DNA from: a virus
Length of the DNA: 64,000 bases
Virus record (IMG/VR): IMGVR_UViG_3300044837_000219
Coordinates: 1-64,000 of that record
Reading direction: 5' to 3' (one strand)
Made by a program: the position numbers and the translations under genes
Shown: positions 17,495 to 27,688 of the stretch, piece by piece
Position numbering within the stretch: position 1 is the first letter of the stretch
Layout of the letters: each line of letters opens with the position of its first letter
The notes under the pieces: generated by a model
The model's database searches: none
Told to the model about the DNA's origin: nothing
Seen by the model: only the letters and a program-made list of their open reading frames with translations

Positions 17495-17688
17495 TTGCGA
17501 GGTACCTCAATACGGATGGCGTGGCAGGCGAACTTCCGGCGTGGTATCGAGTGATCAAGGCAGCGCAGTACTTGAGGGTAGATCCGTGGGAATTGGCCGA
17601 CCGGCCAGCAATCTGGACCTCATGGGCTGAGCAGGGCATGATCGCCGAAGCAAGACACCGGAGAGAGCAGCAGTCGCGCAAGAAGTGA
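17485..17688 (+). CDS. Tail assembly chaperone, -1 frameshift extension
   Basis: A -1 slip on G_GGA_AAA (17485-17491) takes the ribosome past the TAA into a frame open to TGA at 17686-17688. This adds 65 residues beginning Ile-Ile-Ala-Arg-Tyr-Leu and giving a fusion of about 200 residues, the gpGT-like form. The extension contains several Trp residues and a basic end, as usual. No independent ribosome site is seen at its start, which supports frameshifting. The tape measure gene begins 10 bases after its stop. Confidence 0.85.
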   Translation, partial: GKIIARYLNTDGVAGELPAWYRVIKAAQYLRVDPWELADRPAIWTSWAEQGMIAEARHRREQQSRKK

Positions 17689-17698
17689 GAGGTGCCTC

Positions 17699-20600
17699 GT
17701 GCCTACCGTTGCCGAACTCGGCATCGAACTCGACGCCAAGGATAAGGGCGCCGAAGCGCTTCTTGACCGCATCGACGCGCGCATCACGGCGATCGACGGC
17801 AAGGACATCGACATTCCGGTTCGGGTCGACGAGGGCGATTCACAGCAGGAACTCGAAGCACTCCAGGCTGAACTCGACGCGATCAGTGGCGACGACGTCC
17901 TCATCCCGATTGAACTCTCGGGGATCGAGCAGGCCCTGTTCGACTTCGACGAACTCACCGGCGAGGTCACAGCCCTCGACGGTGAGAGCGTCAATATCCC
18001 GATCGACCTGAACGGGATCCAGGACGCGCTGACCGGCATCGACGAACTCATCGCCGAGGCACAGATCGCCGACGCAGAGAAAATCGTCATCGAGGCTGAG
18101 GCCAAGCGCGTTGCCGAAGTGACGGCAGAGTTCAGTGCGCTGACGGCGATTCTCGATTCGATCGACGGACGCGTCGCCAGTTCCGAAGTCGACGTCAACA
18201 ACGTCGGCGAAGTCCTGGCCGAACTCGCAGCGGTCGAAGAGGCGCTCAACGCTATTGACGGCGACACTGCCAACGCTGATGTCGACATCGACACTGCCGG
18301 TGCACTAGCGAAGATCCTCGAACTCAAGGCTGCGCTGCACGGGCTCAAGGACGACATTGACGACGTCGACAAGAAGAGGTTCGGCAATCTAAGCAGCGAG
18401 TTCCAGCGACTCAGCACCATCTCGCAGCGAACATCGACGAACATCTCCGGCGTTATGACGGCAGTGCTCGCGCTCGGACCGGCGCTAGTTCCTGCGCTGG
18501 CCGTCGTCGGCACCGGCGTGATGGCTGTCGGCAACGCATTCATCGGCGCCGGTGTTGCGGGTGGCCTGTTCGGCTTCGCTGCCGTGTCTGCGCTGAGCCC
18601 GGTCGCTGACGCGTTGAAGAAGTTGAAGACCTACCAGGACCAGTACAACCTGGCCGTCACCGATAAGCAGAAGGAGACTGCACTCGCGCGCATCACCGCG
18701 CTGATGAATAGCCTCGACCCGGCGCAGCGCGCCGTGCTGACCAGCATTCAGCAGGTGCAGTCGGTGTGGGCCAAGATGGTCGACACGGTGCGCCCGGAAA
18801 TCTTCCAGATGACGGCGACCGCTCTCGGTGCTGTCGCTGCCGCGCTGCCGCATCTCGCTCCGCTGCTGCAGTCGACGACGTCGATGCTGCACGAGGTGGA
18901 GAACGCGGCCATCACCGCGTTCGGTAGTCCGGTGTGGCAGACGTTCTTCAACAACATCATCAACGAAGGTGCTCCGGCGCTCGCCGAAATCCTCCAGATC
19001 GTCGGCAACCTCGCCACGGGCTTCGTGGGCATGTTCAACGCATTCGCGCCGATGGGGCTCCAATTCCTCGTGTGGCTGGAGCAGGCGACACAGAAGTTCG
19101 CCGAGTGGGGCGCCGGTCTCGCCGCCAGCCCCGGATTCCACGCGTTCATTGACTACGCAATGGCGAACATGCCGGTGCTCGGCGCTCTGATCGTTGCGCT
19201 CGCGAAGGCGTTCGTTGCGCTCATCGTCGAAGCGGCACCGCTCGGCACCACGATTGTTCAGCACCTGACGAGCATGCTCAACGCAATCACCGCGCTTCAC
19301 GACAGCGCGCCCGGATTGCTCACCGTCGGTCTTGCGATCCTCGGTATCGGCGCCATTGCGCTGAACGTCATCGGACCGCTGGTCAACCTAGTCGGTCTGA
19401 TCACTACGCTCGTCGAAGCGGGCAGCGTACTCGAAGGAATCTTCGGTGCCATCGGCGCCGCCGCCGCCGGAGTCCTCGGACCCTTCCTGCTCATCGCCGC
19501 CGCCGTGGCGGTAGTCGTCGCAGGAATCATCCTTGCCTACCAGCACTTCAACAACTTCCGCGACGCAGTCGACGGACTGGGCCAGAAGTTGGCCGACATC
19601 GGCCAGTCCATCCTCGGTGCGATCCAGCCTGCCATCGGCGCCATCGTCGGGTTCTTCAACCAGCAGGTAGCGAAGGTCCAGGAGTGGGTGAGCCAGAACC
19701 GCGAACTTCTCATCAATTCGTGGAATCAGATCCAGTCCATCGTCTCTTCAGTGCTGACAACGCTCGTCGGCGAAATTTCCGGTGCACTCGATCAGATCGT
19801 CGCAATCTGGGGTGCAATCTGGCCTGGACTGTCTACGGTTCTCTCCGGAGTGTGGACCGTCATCTCCGGCGTCCTTTCCGGAGCGCTCGACGTCATCTTG
19901 GGCATCATTCAGGTTTTCGCGGGGATTCTGACCGGAGACTGGTCGGCGGTGTGGTCCGGGCTCGGCGGCATCCTTTCCGGCGTCTGGAGTGCGCTGGGTG
20001 CGATCGTTTCCGGCGGATGGCAAATCATCGTCGGAATCTTCCAGATGATCGGTGGAGTGCTGCTTTCCATCTGGCAAGGAATCTGGGGAGCGCTGACCGC
20101 AGCCGCAAGCGCAGTGTGGGGCGTAATCACCGCAGCGGTATCCGCCGGTTGGAATGCCATCGTCGCAGTCTTTTCTGCCGTCGGTTCCGTGCTGCTGTCG
20201 GTGTGGAATGCAATTTGGGCCGCACTGACCGCAGCGGCTTCTGCAGTGTGGGCGTCAATCACTGCAGCCGTCTCTCTCGGGTTCGCAGTGATCGTCGGAA
20301 TCTTCAGCGCCATCGGTGCGCAGTTGTCGACGATCTGGAGCGGTGTCTGGGCAATCCTCGGCCCGCCGGTCATGGCGTTCGTCCAGGTCGCTACGGCAAT
20401 CGTTACCGGCCTACAGACGATCCTTACGACAATTTTCACCGCCATCGGTGCAGCCATCACGGCGATCTGGAATGTCTTCTGGACTGGACTGCAGGTCGTG
20501 GTTGGCGTCGTTCTCACTGCAATCGGCGTCGCCGTTCAAACTGGACTCATTGCCATGCAGACGATGTTTTCTGCGATCGGCGCAGCGATCATGGCAGTGT

Positions 20601-21574
20601 GGAATGCCTTGTGGGGTGCCATCGGTCCGCCGGTTACTGCAGCGCTCTCGGCCGTTAGTTCTGCCGTCAGCACCGCGCTTTCCGCCATCGCCGCCTTCTT
20701 CTCTGCGACGTGGGCGGCCATCAGTTCAGCAACGTCGGCCGCGTGGGCTGCTATCACTTCGGCGGTGTCTGCGGCGATAAGCGCCGTCGTCTCTGCAATC
20801 ACGTCGGGCCTGTCTGCAGCGGTGTCGGCAGCATCGGCGGCGTGGTCGGCGATCCAGTCGGCTGCAGCCTCCGCGTGGGCGGCAATAACTTCAACGGTGT
20901 CCAGCGCCATCTCTACCGTCGTGAATGCCATTACGTCCGGTGTTGCGACGTTCCTGGCGCGCTGGCAGTCCGGATGGGCCAACATGGGTTCATCGGTGTC
21001 GAGTGCGGTCTCGACCATCATGGGCTACGTCAACGGGCTCGTCTCGCAGGTTCTCGGTGCGATTTCGGGCTTGGCGAGTCAAATGTTCAGCGCAGGCGCC
21101 AGAATCATGAGCAGCCTGGCCGACGGGATCAAGTCACAGGTCAGTGCCGCCGTCGGTGCAGTGCAGAGCGCCATCGGCGCGGTGACGAGCCTGCTGCCGG
21201 GATCTCCGGCCAAGACGGGTCCGCTGAGCGGCCAGGGCTACGTCCTGCTGCGCGGTCAGCGATTCATGGCCGATCTGGCGAAGGGGCTGTCGGATCAGGG
21301 CGAACTGCGTAAGCGGGCTGGTGAAGTCGCCGACCTGATGTCGCTCGACTTCGCAGGGGGCGGCGGGTTCGGTGCTCCGGCTGCTGCGCTCTCCGGCGCC
21401 TACTCCGGTAGCGCTATGGCTGGAGGTGGCGGTGATCTCTACATCACCGTCGAGGCGGGCGCGATTCCGATCGACGCACGCGGAGCGTCCAGCGCGGAGG
21501 ACGTCAAGGCGGCCTTCGACGACGGCGCTGCAACACTGGTGGAGCAGATTCGGCTGGCCGTCGGGAAGAGGTAA
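17699..21574 (+). CDS. Tape measure protein
   Basis: At 1291 residues this is the longest gene. It sits after the chaperone frames. Residues 1-230 contain several related Asp/Ile-rich units (pattern Ile-Asp-Gly-x-x-x-x-Ile-Pro-Ile). Then come hydrophobic segments around 240-300 and 530-620, and a long Trp-marked region (about 690-1120) with repeated Ala-Val-Trp units. A 44-residue unit is clearly duplicated at about 20069 and 20201. Tape measures set tail length and help DNA cross the envelope. GTG start after GAGAGG. Confidence 0.9.
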   Translation: MPTVAELGIELDAKDKGAEALLDRIDARITAIDGKDIDIPVRVDEGDSQQELEALQAELDAISGDDVLIPIELSGIEQALFDFDELTGEVTALDGESVNIPIDLNGIQDALTGIDELIAEAQIADAEKIVIEAEAKRVAEVTAEFSALTAILDSIDGRVASSEVDVNNVGEVLAELAAVEEALNAIDGDTANADVDIDTAGALAKILELKAALHGLKDDIDDVDKKRFGNLSSEFQRLSTISQRTSTNISGVMTAVLALGPALVPALAVVGTGVMAVGNAFIGAGVAGGLFGFAAVSALSPVADALKKLKTYQDQYNLAVTDKQKETALARITALMNSLDPAQRAVLTSIQQVQSVWAKMVDTVRPEIFQMTATALGAVAAALPHLAPLLQSTTSMLHEVENAAITAFGSPVWQTFFNNIINEGAPALAEILQIVGNLATGFVGMFNAFAPMGLQFLVWLEQATQKFAEWGAGLAASPGFHAFIDYAMANMPVLGALIVALAKAFVALIVEAAPLGTTIVQHLTSMLNAITALHDSAPGLLTVGLAILGIGAIALNVIGPLVNLVGLITTLVEAGSVLEGIFGAIGAAAAGVLGPFLLIAAAVAVVVAGIILAYQHFNNFRDAVDGLGQKLADIGQSILGAIQPAIGAIVGFFNQQVAKVQEWVSQNRELLINSWNQIQSIVSSVLTTLVGEISGALDQIVAIWGAIWPGLSTVLSGVWTVISGVLSGALDVILGIIQVFAGILTGDWSAVWSGLGGILSGVWSALGAIVSGGWQIIVGIFQMIGGVLLSIWQGIWGALTAAASAVWGVITAAVSAGWNAIVAVFSAVGSVLLSVWNAIWAALTAAASAVWASITAAVSLGFAVIVGIFSAIGAQLSTIWSGVWAILGPPVMAFVQVATAIVTGLQTILTTIFTAIGAAITAIWNVFWTGLQVVVGVVLTAIGVAVQTGLIAMQTMFSAIGAAIMAVWNALWGAIGPPVTAALSAVSSAVSTALSAIAAFFSATWAAISSATSAAWAAITSAVSAAISAVVSAITSGLSAAVSAASAAWSAIQSAAASAWAAITSTVSSAISTVVNAITSGVATFLARWQSGWANMGSSVSSAVSTIMGYVNGLVSQVLGAISGLASQMFSAGARIMSSLADGIKSQVSAAVGAVQSAIGAVTSLLPGSPAKTGPLSGQGYVLLRGQRFMADLAKGLSDQGELRKRAGEVADLMSLDFAGGGGFGAPAAALSGAYSGSAMAGGGGDLYITVEAGAIPIDARGASSAEDVKAAFDDGAATLVEQIRLAVGKR

Positions 21575-21577
21575 GGC

Positions 21578-24500
21578 GTGGCAACGACGATTACCACAGC
21601 CGTCCACCAGGACTCGATTTCTGGCTCGCCAGAGAAGCGTCTCGATGTCTCCCCGGACGGAACGTTGTGGGTTGCCGTCATTGACGTCGGTAAGATTCGC
21701 TTCTTCTCCAGCCAGGACAACGGCGGAACGTACACCTACTCAGGTACCAGCGACCTGTCGCTCGGATCGAACGAAGACACGGCGGTGCCGTCGTTCCAGA
21801 TCGACGCCGACGGCTTCGCGCACGTCTGCTTCGTGCGCTGGCAGGTGGACCCGCAGACCATCACCTACGCACGCGGCATCCCGCGAACCGGCGGCGGATG
21901 GTCCTGGACGACGAAGACTCTCGCCCCAGCGGCGGGGCGCGTCGGTGTCGACTCGGACATCGTCGCGTTCCGCAACGGGACCGGCTGGGTCGCTTTCATC
22001 GCCTACTCCTACGACGATGGTGCGTCGGCGGGGGCGAAGATGGCGCGCGTCGACATCGCGGCCAACGGAACCATCAGCATCAACTCGCTGAACGTCGGTC
22101 CGGCCACAAACATCCCGTGGCAGATCAAGACCATCACATTCGCGCACACCGGCGACGGAAAGACTCCGTCGGCAACGCCGCACGTCTTCCTGGCGACAGC
22201 GACGGGTGTTGGCTCAACGGACAGCGCGCGCTGGTACCGCTACAAGTACCAGAGCGGCAACTGGACCTTCGACTCGCCGGTCAACTTCGACACGGCGGTC
22301 ATCATTCACGACACCGTGCTGTGCTCCGTCTACGACGGCACGCGCGCCTTCGTCGTGTGGTCGCCGACGAACACCACGCTCGAAGCGGCCGAGTGGGACG
22401 GCGCTGCTGGCAGCATCACGCAGCGGAATCCTCCGGCGATGCCGGGCGGTACCGGAACGCTGCAGGGAATCAGCCTGGCCGTCGACCCGAGCACGCAGGA
22501 CATCTACCTCGTCGCCTACGGCGGAACGAACGTCGACATCATCTGGACGAAGTTCGTGCGCGCCACCACGACGTGGAGCGCATGGGCGACCGCTGTCGAC
22601 CGTGGAACGGACAACAGCGACGGTCACGTGCAGTTGGTGCGCTACCCGCCGCGCGACAGCATCGACATGGTTTATACCGAAGGCACCGGCCCGTACACCA
22701 TCAAGGGCCAGCAGTTGCTCGCGCTGACGCGCTCCCCGAGCGCTCCGGTGCTTCTCTCGCCAGCCAACGGGGCGCTCGCCGATCTGGCGAGCGGCGGAAC
22801 GTTCGTCTGGGACTACCAGACCGTTTCTCCCGGAGATACGCAGCAGGGCTTCGTGTTCCGGCGCCAGTACGGCGGTGGACCGACGACCGAGTACTGGAAC
22901 GTTTCGACGCAGGCATGGCAGAGCGGTCTGGTCGTCAACGCCACCGACCCGAATGCTCCGGAGCAGTTGTCGTTCCCGGCTGGGAAGTGGACGACCGGAA
23001 CGACCTACAACTGGTCGGCTCGCACGCGTTCGTCGACCGGCGCCGACTCGACGTTCGCCGCGAACCGCACCGTCGTTGCTTCGGTCTCGCCGAAGGTCGT
23101 AGTGACCGCTCCGATTGGCATCTACTACGGCGAGAGCACTCCGCTGGTGCAGTGGACGTACACGAGCATCAACGCGCAGCGGGACTACCAGGTGCGCATC
23201 GTCGCACCGGGCGGGCTGACCATCGACCCGACCAATCCACTGCCTGCCGTGTTCGACTCCGGCGTCATCACGAACGCGAGCGCGCGCAACCTGCGTGTCA
23301 CCACCAGCCTGAGCGATGGCACCGCGTACCGGGCTTACGTGCGCGCCACGGACATCAACGGCGTCCAGAGCCCCTGGGTGTACTCCGACTTCACGCTGAG
23401 CCTCCAGCCGCCCTCAGGGCCGCTCGTGGAGGCGCTCGACATCATCCAGTACGAGACCAGCGTCCCGCGCGTCCGGCTCGACCTGACGGCGCGCTCGAAC
23501 TTCCTGTCCAGCCCCGGCGCGCTCGGCCAAGCGGACTGGGAGGTCAACAGCAACATCGTGCTGACGGCGCAGCAGAGCGACCCGGTGAACCTGCTCGTCG
23601 AGTCCCTGAAGTTCACCTCCGTCGCCGCCGGAGACATGAGCGCCCGAACGACGCCGGGTTCGCCTCCTACTGCGCCGCCGGGCCGCCCGCAGCCCACCGG
23701 GCCGCTCTCGTTCCCCGTCATCGGCGGCGGGTTCTACACCGGCATCGCTGCGTTCAAGACGCAGACGAACGTGCGCGCCGCGCGCGTAAAGATCCGTTGG
23801 TACGACGCAGACGACGGCACCGGCGCGTTCATCTCCGAGACGATCGGATCGCAGGTCAACACCGGAACCGTCGCTTACACACCAGGTTTCGTCACCGCGC
23901 AGGCTCCAGCGACGGCGAAACTGGCGCGCATGGTCGTAGAGATCCTCGGCGCCACGGCGGCAAGCGAGGTCTACTGGGTCGGCTACCTGTCGTTCCACCC
24001 CGGCACCGACACGGCATGGCAGAGCGGCGGCTATGCAACGACGGAAACCCTTGCGGTGGAACGGAGTCTGGACGGCGGAACGACGTGGGAGGTCGTCACT
24101 GACCGCATCAAGCCGGACCTCTACCAGCGCGCGCAGATGACCGACCGCGAGATGCCGTTCGGCACCGAGGTGAAGTACCGCGCCACGACGAACGTTGACG
24201 TCGGCGGGACTGCCGTACTGTCGAGCGCCTTCTCTCCGGTAGCGACCATCGCTGTCGACAACGACATCTGGGCGATCAGGGACACGCTGGTCGACCTGAG
24301 CGAGTTCAACGCTTACGTCATCGACTTCAAGGAGCGTGAAGATGACGGCTCAGAGGTCTTCTGGGTGTCCGGTCGCACTTCACCCTACGTCGACACCGAG
24401 GGATTGCGTTCGCCCTCAGGCTCGCTCCGGTTGTACGTCAAGCCGGACAGCATCGACAGCGTGGTTGCGATCCTCCGGACGACCAATCCGTTGGTGCTGC

Positions 24501-24610
24501 AGAGTCCGGTAGGACGCCTCTACCGCGTGCGAATCATCAAGCGCGAGTACACGCCGACCGAAGTGAGCACGTCGCGCTACATCGACGCTGACTTCTACGA
24601 GGTGGTCTGA
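21578..24610 (+). CDS. Large minor tail protein
   Basis: The 1010-residue product begins with repeats of the Asp-box type, such as Ser-Pro-Asp-Gly-Thr-Leu-Trp near residue 26 and Ser-Gln-Asp-Asn-Gly-Gly-Thr near residue 47. This suggests a beta-propeller in the first 370 residues. Fibronectin type III-like segments follow (about 375-620). The last part is beta-rich. Position and build suggest tail tip or receptor and polysaccharide binding. The stop overlaps the next ATG. Confidence 0.75.
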   Translation: MATTITTAVHQDSISGSPEKRLDVSPDGTLWVAVIDVGKIRFFSSQDNGGTYTYSGTSDLSLGSNEDTAVPSFQIDADGFAHVCFVRWQVDPQTITYARGIPRTGGGWSWTTKTLAPAAGRVGVDSDIVAFRNGTGWVAFIAYSYDDGASAGAKMARVDIAANGTISINSLNVGPATNIPWQIKTITFAHTGDGKTPSATPHVFLATATGVGSTDSARWYRYKYQSGNWTFDSPVNFDTAVIIHDTVLCSVYDGTRAFVVWSPTNTTLEAAEWDGAAGSITQRNPPAMPGGTGTLQGISLAVDPSTQDIYLVAYGGTNVDIIWTKFVRATTTWSAWATAVDRGTDNSDGHVQLVRYPPRDSIDMVYTEGTGPYTIKGQQLLALTRSPSAPVLLSPANGALADLASGGTFVWDYQTVSPGDTQQGFVFRRQYGGGPTTEYWNVSTQAWQSGLVVNATDPNAPEQLSFPAGKWTTGTTYNWSARTRSSTGADSTFAANRTVVASVSPKVVVTAPIGIYYGESTPLVQWTYTSINAQRDYQVRIVAPGGLTIDPTNPLPAVFDSGVITNASARNLRVTTSLSDGTAYRAYVRATDINGVQSPWVYSDFTLSLQPPSGPLVEALDIIQYETSVPRVRLDLTARSNFLSSPGALGQADWEVNSNIVLTAQQSDPVNLLVESLKFTSVAAGDMSARTTPGSPPTAPPGRPQPTGPLSFPVIGGGFYTGIAAFKTQTNVRAARVKIRWYDADDGTGAFISETIGSQVNTGTVAYTPGFVTAQAPATAKLARMVVEILGATAASEVYWVGYLSFHPGTDTAWQSGGYATTETLAVERSLDGGTTWEVVTDRIKPDLYQRAQMTDREMPFGTEVKYRATTNVDVGGTAVLSSAFSPVATIAVDNDIWAIRDTLVDLSEFNAYVIDFKEREDDGSEVFWVSGRTSPYVDTEGLRSPSGSLRLYVKPDSIDSVVAILRTTNPLVLQSPVGRLYRVRIIKREYTPTEVSTSRYIDADFYEVV

Positions 24611-25704
24611 TGTGGCAGACCACCGACGCGTTCGCCACAGCACTGCAGCGAAGCGATCGGCGCTGGCGCAACAAGGTTGAGGTTCTCTACGGTGGCGACC
24701 TGGTCACCACTCTCAACGTTCTCGTCGATGGATACGTCAACATCGACGACGTCGCGGTCAGGCGCTCGTGCTACGTCACCCTCGTCGACACCGAAGGCAA
24801 CCTGACGCCATCGAGCGCACGAGACCTGCTGGCGCCCAAGGGAACTGAGATTCGTCTCTACAAGGGACTCTGGACCGGCACCGCCTACGAAGACGTTCCG
24901 CTCGGCGTGTTCGGCATCGTCGAGCCGGAGGTGTCGGCCCACAGCAGCGGCACGACGCTGCGCATCAAGGGCTGGGACCGGGTCGACGCCATCCGCGTCC
25001 GGCAGTTCGAGAACCCCTACGCCGTGGCGTCAGGTACGGCGACGTGGTCTGCGATCTCCAGCATCATCACGTCGCGACTCACGGTGCCGGTGCGGGTGAC
25101 GCAGACCGGAAACTCGGCGCCGGAGAGCACCTTCGACGCGTTGAGCGATCCGTGGGACGCGGTGCGTGCACTGTCCGACGCCGACAGCCTGCGCGCCTAC
25201 TTCGACCCGCTGGGCACCGCCGTCATCGAGCCCGACGTCGAGGTCGTCACTGACATCACCTACTCCCCCAGTCAGAACGGCTTCCTCGTCTCGGTCCCGT
25301 CGCGCACTATCACTGCAGCCCGGACGTACAGCGGTGTCATCGTGCGCGGCGAGACTCCGGAGGCCGGAGCGATCCGCAGCGAACTTTGGGACACCGACGT
25401 CAACTCGCCGACGTACGCCAACGGTCCGTTCGGTCGTCGGCCGTACGGCTTCTACTCGAAACTCATTACGACACAAGGTATGGCGGACCAGGCTGCAGCG
25501 ACCATCTTCGCGCGCGTGACGAAGATGCGGCAAGAAATCACCATCATGACTGCAGGCTCGCCAGGACATGACGTCGGAGACGTCGTGCGCGTCATCGACC
25601 CGAAGTCACGCACCAACGGGTACTTCAAGGTGACTGGAGGTCAGGTGCAGATCCGTCCGGGACTGAACCGCTGGAAGATGGAGGAGGCGCAGACTGTTGG
25701 CTGA
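24610..25704 (+). CDS. Minor tail protein (DUF5047-like, tail hub)
   Basis: The 364-residue product has a Trp-rich start and beta-rich domains with Leu-Gly-Val-Phe-Gly-Ile and Ile-Lys-Gly-Trp-Asp-Arg segments, as in tail hub proteins of actinobacteriophages related to DUF5047. It overlaps both neighbours. It probably builds the tail tip to which the large minor tail protein binds. Confidence 0.7.
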   Translation: MWQTTDAFATALQRSDRRWRNKVEVLYGGDLVTTLNVLVDGYVNIDDVAVRRSCYVTLVDTEGNLTPSSARDLLAPKGTEIRLYKGLWTGTAYEDVPLGVFGIVEPEVSAHSSGTTLRIKGWDRVDAIRVRQFENPYAVASGTATWSAISSIITSRLTVPVRVTQTGNSAPESTFDALSDPWDAVRALSDADSLRAYFDPLGTAVIEPDVEVVTDITYSPSQNGFLVSVPSRTITAARTYSGVIVRGETPEAGAIRSELWDTDVNSPTYANGPFGRRPYGFYSKLITTQGMADQAAATIFARVTKMRQEITIMTAGSPGHDVGDVVRVIDPKSRTNGYFKVTGGQVQIRPGLNRWKMEEAQTVG

Positions 25705-26623
25705 CTTCCTCCCCGTCGCGACTGAGAACGATCTGCCCGCGAACATTCCCGACGGCGGTGCGATCCCTGTCGACGCAGCAGTCTCTGCGCTCGCCGACAC
25801 GCTGGCCGACCTCGCCGACACCGACCCGACGAACGTGCGCATCGGTGCAATCACGAGCATCTCGGATCCGTTGTCGCAGAACAGAGTCCAGACCAGCATC
25901 ACCGGAACGTCCTGGGTCAGCCGGACGGCGGACGCATCGCTGCGCGTCGGCGATCGGGTGTGGCTGCTGCAGCAGGGGCCGCAGTTCATCGTCGGCGGTC
26001 GGCTGTCCGGCACGGACGCCTTCACGCCCATCGGCGCCTTGATGCCCTACGCAGGCTCCTCCAGTGTCGTTCCGACCGGATGGCTCGCCTGCGACGGAAC
26101 GGCAGTCAACCGCACCACCTACGCCGCGCTGTTCGCCGTCATCGGCACCATCTACGGCGCGGGCAACGGCTCGACGACGTTCAACCTGCCGAACCTCGTC
26201 AACCGCATTCCGGTCGGATCCGGCTCGTCCTACACGCGCGGCCAGACCGGCGGCGCTGCAACGGTGACTCTGACCGAATCGCAGTTGGCGTCGCACAATC
26301 ACAGCCTGTCCGGATCGGCAAGTTCTGCTGGCTCCCACAGCCACTCCGGCTCGGCCGATAGCAACGGCGACCACAGCCACTCCGGCGACGGCGCTGTCGG
26401 CAACCGTTCTGACCTGCTGGCTGGCGGTGGCACGAACGCAGCGACCAACAGCGGCACCGGCAGCACTGGTTCGGCTGGCGGTCACGGTCACAGCATTTCC
26501 ATCGGGTCTGGTGGCGATCACTCGCACAGTCTCTCCGGTTCGGTCGGAGACGCCGGTTCCGACTCTTCGCACGAGAACATGCCGCCGTTCGTTGCAATGC
26601 CGTACATTATCCGAGCGCTATAG
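25697..26623 (+). CDS. Tail tip protein with phage collar domain
   Basis: The 308-residue product (TTG at 25697) has an N-terminal OB-like beta part (about residues 45-110). A phage tail-collar domain follows: Gly-Trp-Leu-Ala-Cys-Asp-Gly near residues 130-136, then Ile-Gly-Thr-Ile-Tyr-Gly and Phe-Asn-Leu-Pro-Asn-Leu. The C-terminal 110 residues are Gly/Ser-rich with repeated His-x-His motifs (Ser-His-Asn-His, Ser-His-Ser-His, Asp-His-Ser-His), like trimeric metal-binding fibre tips. Likely receptor binding. Confidence 0.8.
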   Translation: MADFLPVATENDLPANIPDGGAIPVDAAVSALADTLADLADTDPTNVRIGAITSISDPLSQNRVQTSITGTSWVSRTADASLRVGDRVWLLQQGPQFIVGGRLSGTDAFTPIGALMPYAGSSSVVPTGWLACDGTAVNRTTYAALFAVIGTIYGAGNGSTTFNLPNLVNRIPVGSGSSYTRGQTGGAATVTLTESQLASHNHSLSGSASSAGSHSHSGSADSNGDHSHSGDGAVGNRSDLLAGGGTNAATNSGTGSTGSAGGHGHSISIGSGGDHSHSLSGSVGDAGSDSSHENMPPFVAMPYIIRAL

Positions 26624-26637
26624 GGGGAGACCTCGCT

Positions 26638-27087
26638 GTGAGTGTTACACCATTTGGTCGTCAGTTCCGTGGTCCTTATGAGACCTGCATCATGGCTTTC
26701 CTCATGGCGGTGTCTCCGACGCTGCTTCTCCCGCACGGAGGCCCACCGAGGAGCCTTGAGAGACTGCTGAACGGACCGATGCTCGCGGTGTGGTCGACAA
26801 TGCTGATTGTCGGGTCAGCGTTGACCCTGATCGGCATCGCATGGAGGGGGCGCTATACCACAGCGCTTGCGGTCGAGAAAATTGGCCTCATCTTCCATGC
26901 GGGAGCGTGCGTTGTCTACGCGATCGGCCTTCTGTCGAACTTCGACCAAGCGAACAACACGTTCATACCTGCTGGGTTCGTGTTCGCCATCGCCGTAGCA
27001 CACGTCTGGCGCCTGATCCAGATACGAATCAGCGTCAAGCGAATCATGCTTCTGACAGAGGAGATAGAGAAAGTAGGCGAGCAGTGA
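26638..27087 (+). CDS. Multi-pass membrane protein, holin candidate
   Basis: The 149-residue product (GTG start after AGGGGGAGA) has three or four hydrophobic segments: about residues 17-32, 48-68, 83-101 and 109-127. A charged C-terminal helix follows. It lies at the start of the lysis block, so it may be a holin or antiholin. The later gene at 28479 is the other candidate. Confidence 0.6.
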   Translation: MSVTPFGRQFRGPYETCIMAFLMAVSPTLLLPHGGPPRSLERLLNGPMLAVWSTMLIVGSALTLIGIAWRGRYTTALAVEKIGLIFHAGACVVYAIGLLSNFDQANNTFIPAGFVFAIAVAHVWRLIQIRISVKRIMLLTEEIEKVGEQ

Positions 27088-27542
27088 ATGTTGGTCCAGC
27101 GGCAGCAGCGATTGCAAACGTCGTCATGGCAATCTCTGGCGGCGGTGTTCTGGCGGCTGTCGTCGGACACTTCTTCCTGCGTCGCAGAACGAACGCCGAA
27201 GCAGAGTCCATCGAAGCAGAGACTGCGTCGAAACTCCTCAAGGGTGTTACCGGTGAACTTGAACGGATGCAAGCCAAGCAGATCGTCTTCGAGTCGCGCG
27301 TAGAGAAGTGCGAGAAGGCACGCGAAGAATCAGAGCGTAGAGCGCGTAGTGCAGAGCGTCTTGCACACGAATCCCTGCTGGCAGAGAAGGAGTTGAGAGC
27401 GAACCTCGCTACGCTTCAGAAGGCGTACATGATTACTCGACGTCGAGTCGAGTATCTGACTGAGGTGGTACAGCAGGCTGGCATCAAGGTATCGACCTGG
27501 TCGACGCCGCCCGCAGGTATAGAGAAGCAGGAGACGAAGTGA
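27084..27542 (+). CDS. Membrane-anchored coiled-coil protein
   Basis: The 152-residue product starts at GTG overlapping the previous stop. One N-terminal membrane segment (residues 8-30) is followed by a long charged coiled coil (about 40-130). This form recalls spanin-like or envelope-linking lysis proteins of phages with mycolic-acid or thick-wall hosts, but the link is inferred from position only. Confidence 0.6.
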   Translation: MNVGPAAAAIANVVMAISGGGVLAAVVGHFFLRRRTNAEAESIEAETASKLLKGVTGELERMQAKQIVFESRVEKCEKAREESERRARSAERLAHESLLAEKELRANLATLQKAYMITRRRVEYLTEVVQQAGIKVSTWSTPPAGIEKQETK

Positions 27543-27688
27543 CTACACAGCCCGATTGGAGCCTGATCGACAGTCAGGGTCCGCCCGACGACATTCCCAC
27601 GCCGCAGACGCCGATCTTCGAGGAGAGCGAGTCACTCTTCCCGGATGCATCGCTTGAAGTCGATGGCATCCAGGAGGTGCGACCGTGA
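27539..27688 (+). CDS. Small acidic protein in the lysis block
   Basis: The 49-residue product starts at GTG overlapping the previous gene and ends in GTGA overlap with the endolysin start. It is rich in Asp, Glu, Pro and Ser with two Ile-Phe/Leu-Phe patches. The coupling on both sides argues that it is translated. Function unknown. Confidence 0.6.
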   Translation: MTTQPDWSLIDSQGPPDDIPTPQTPIFEESESLFPDASLEVDGIQEVRP

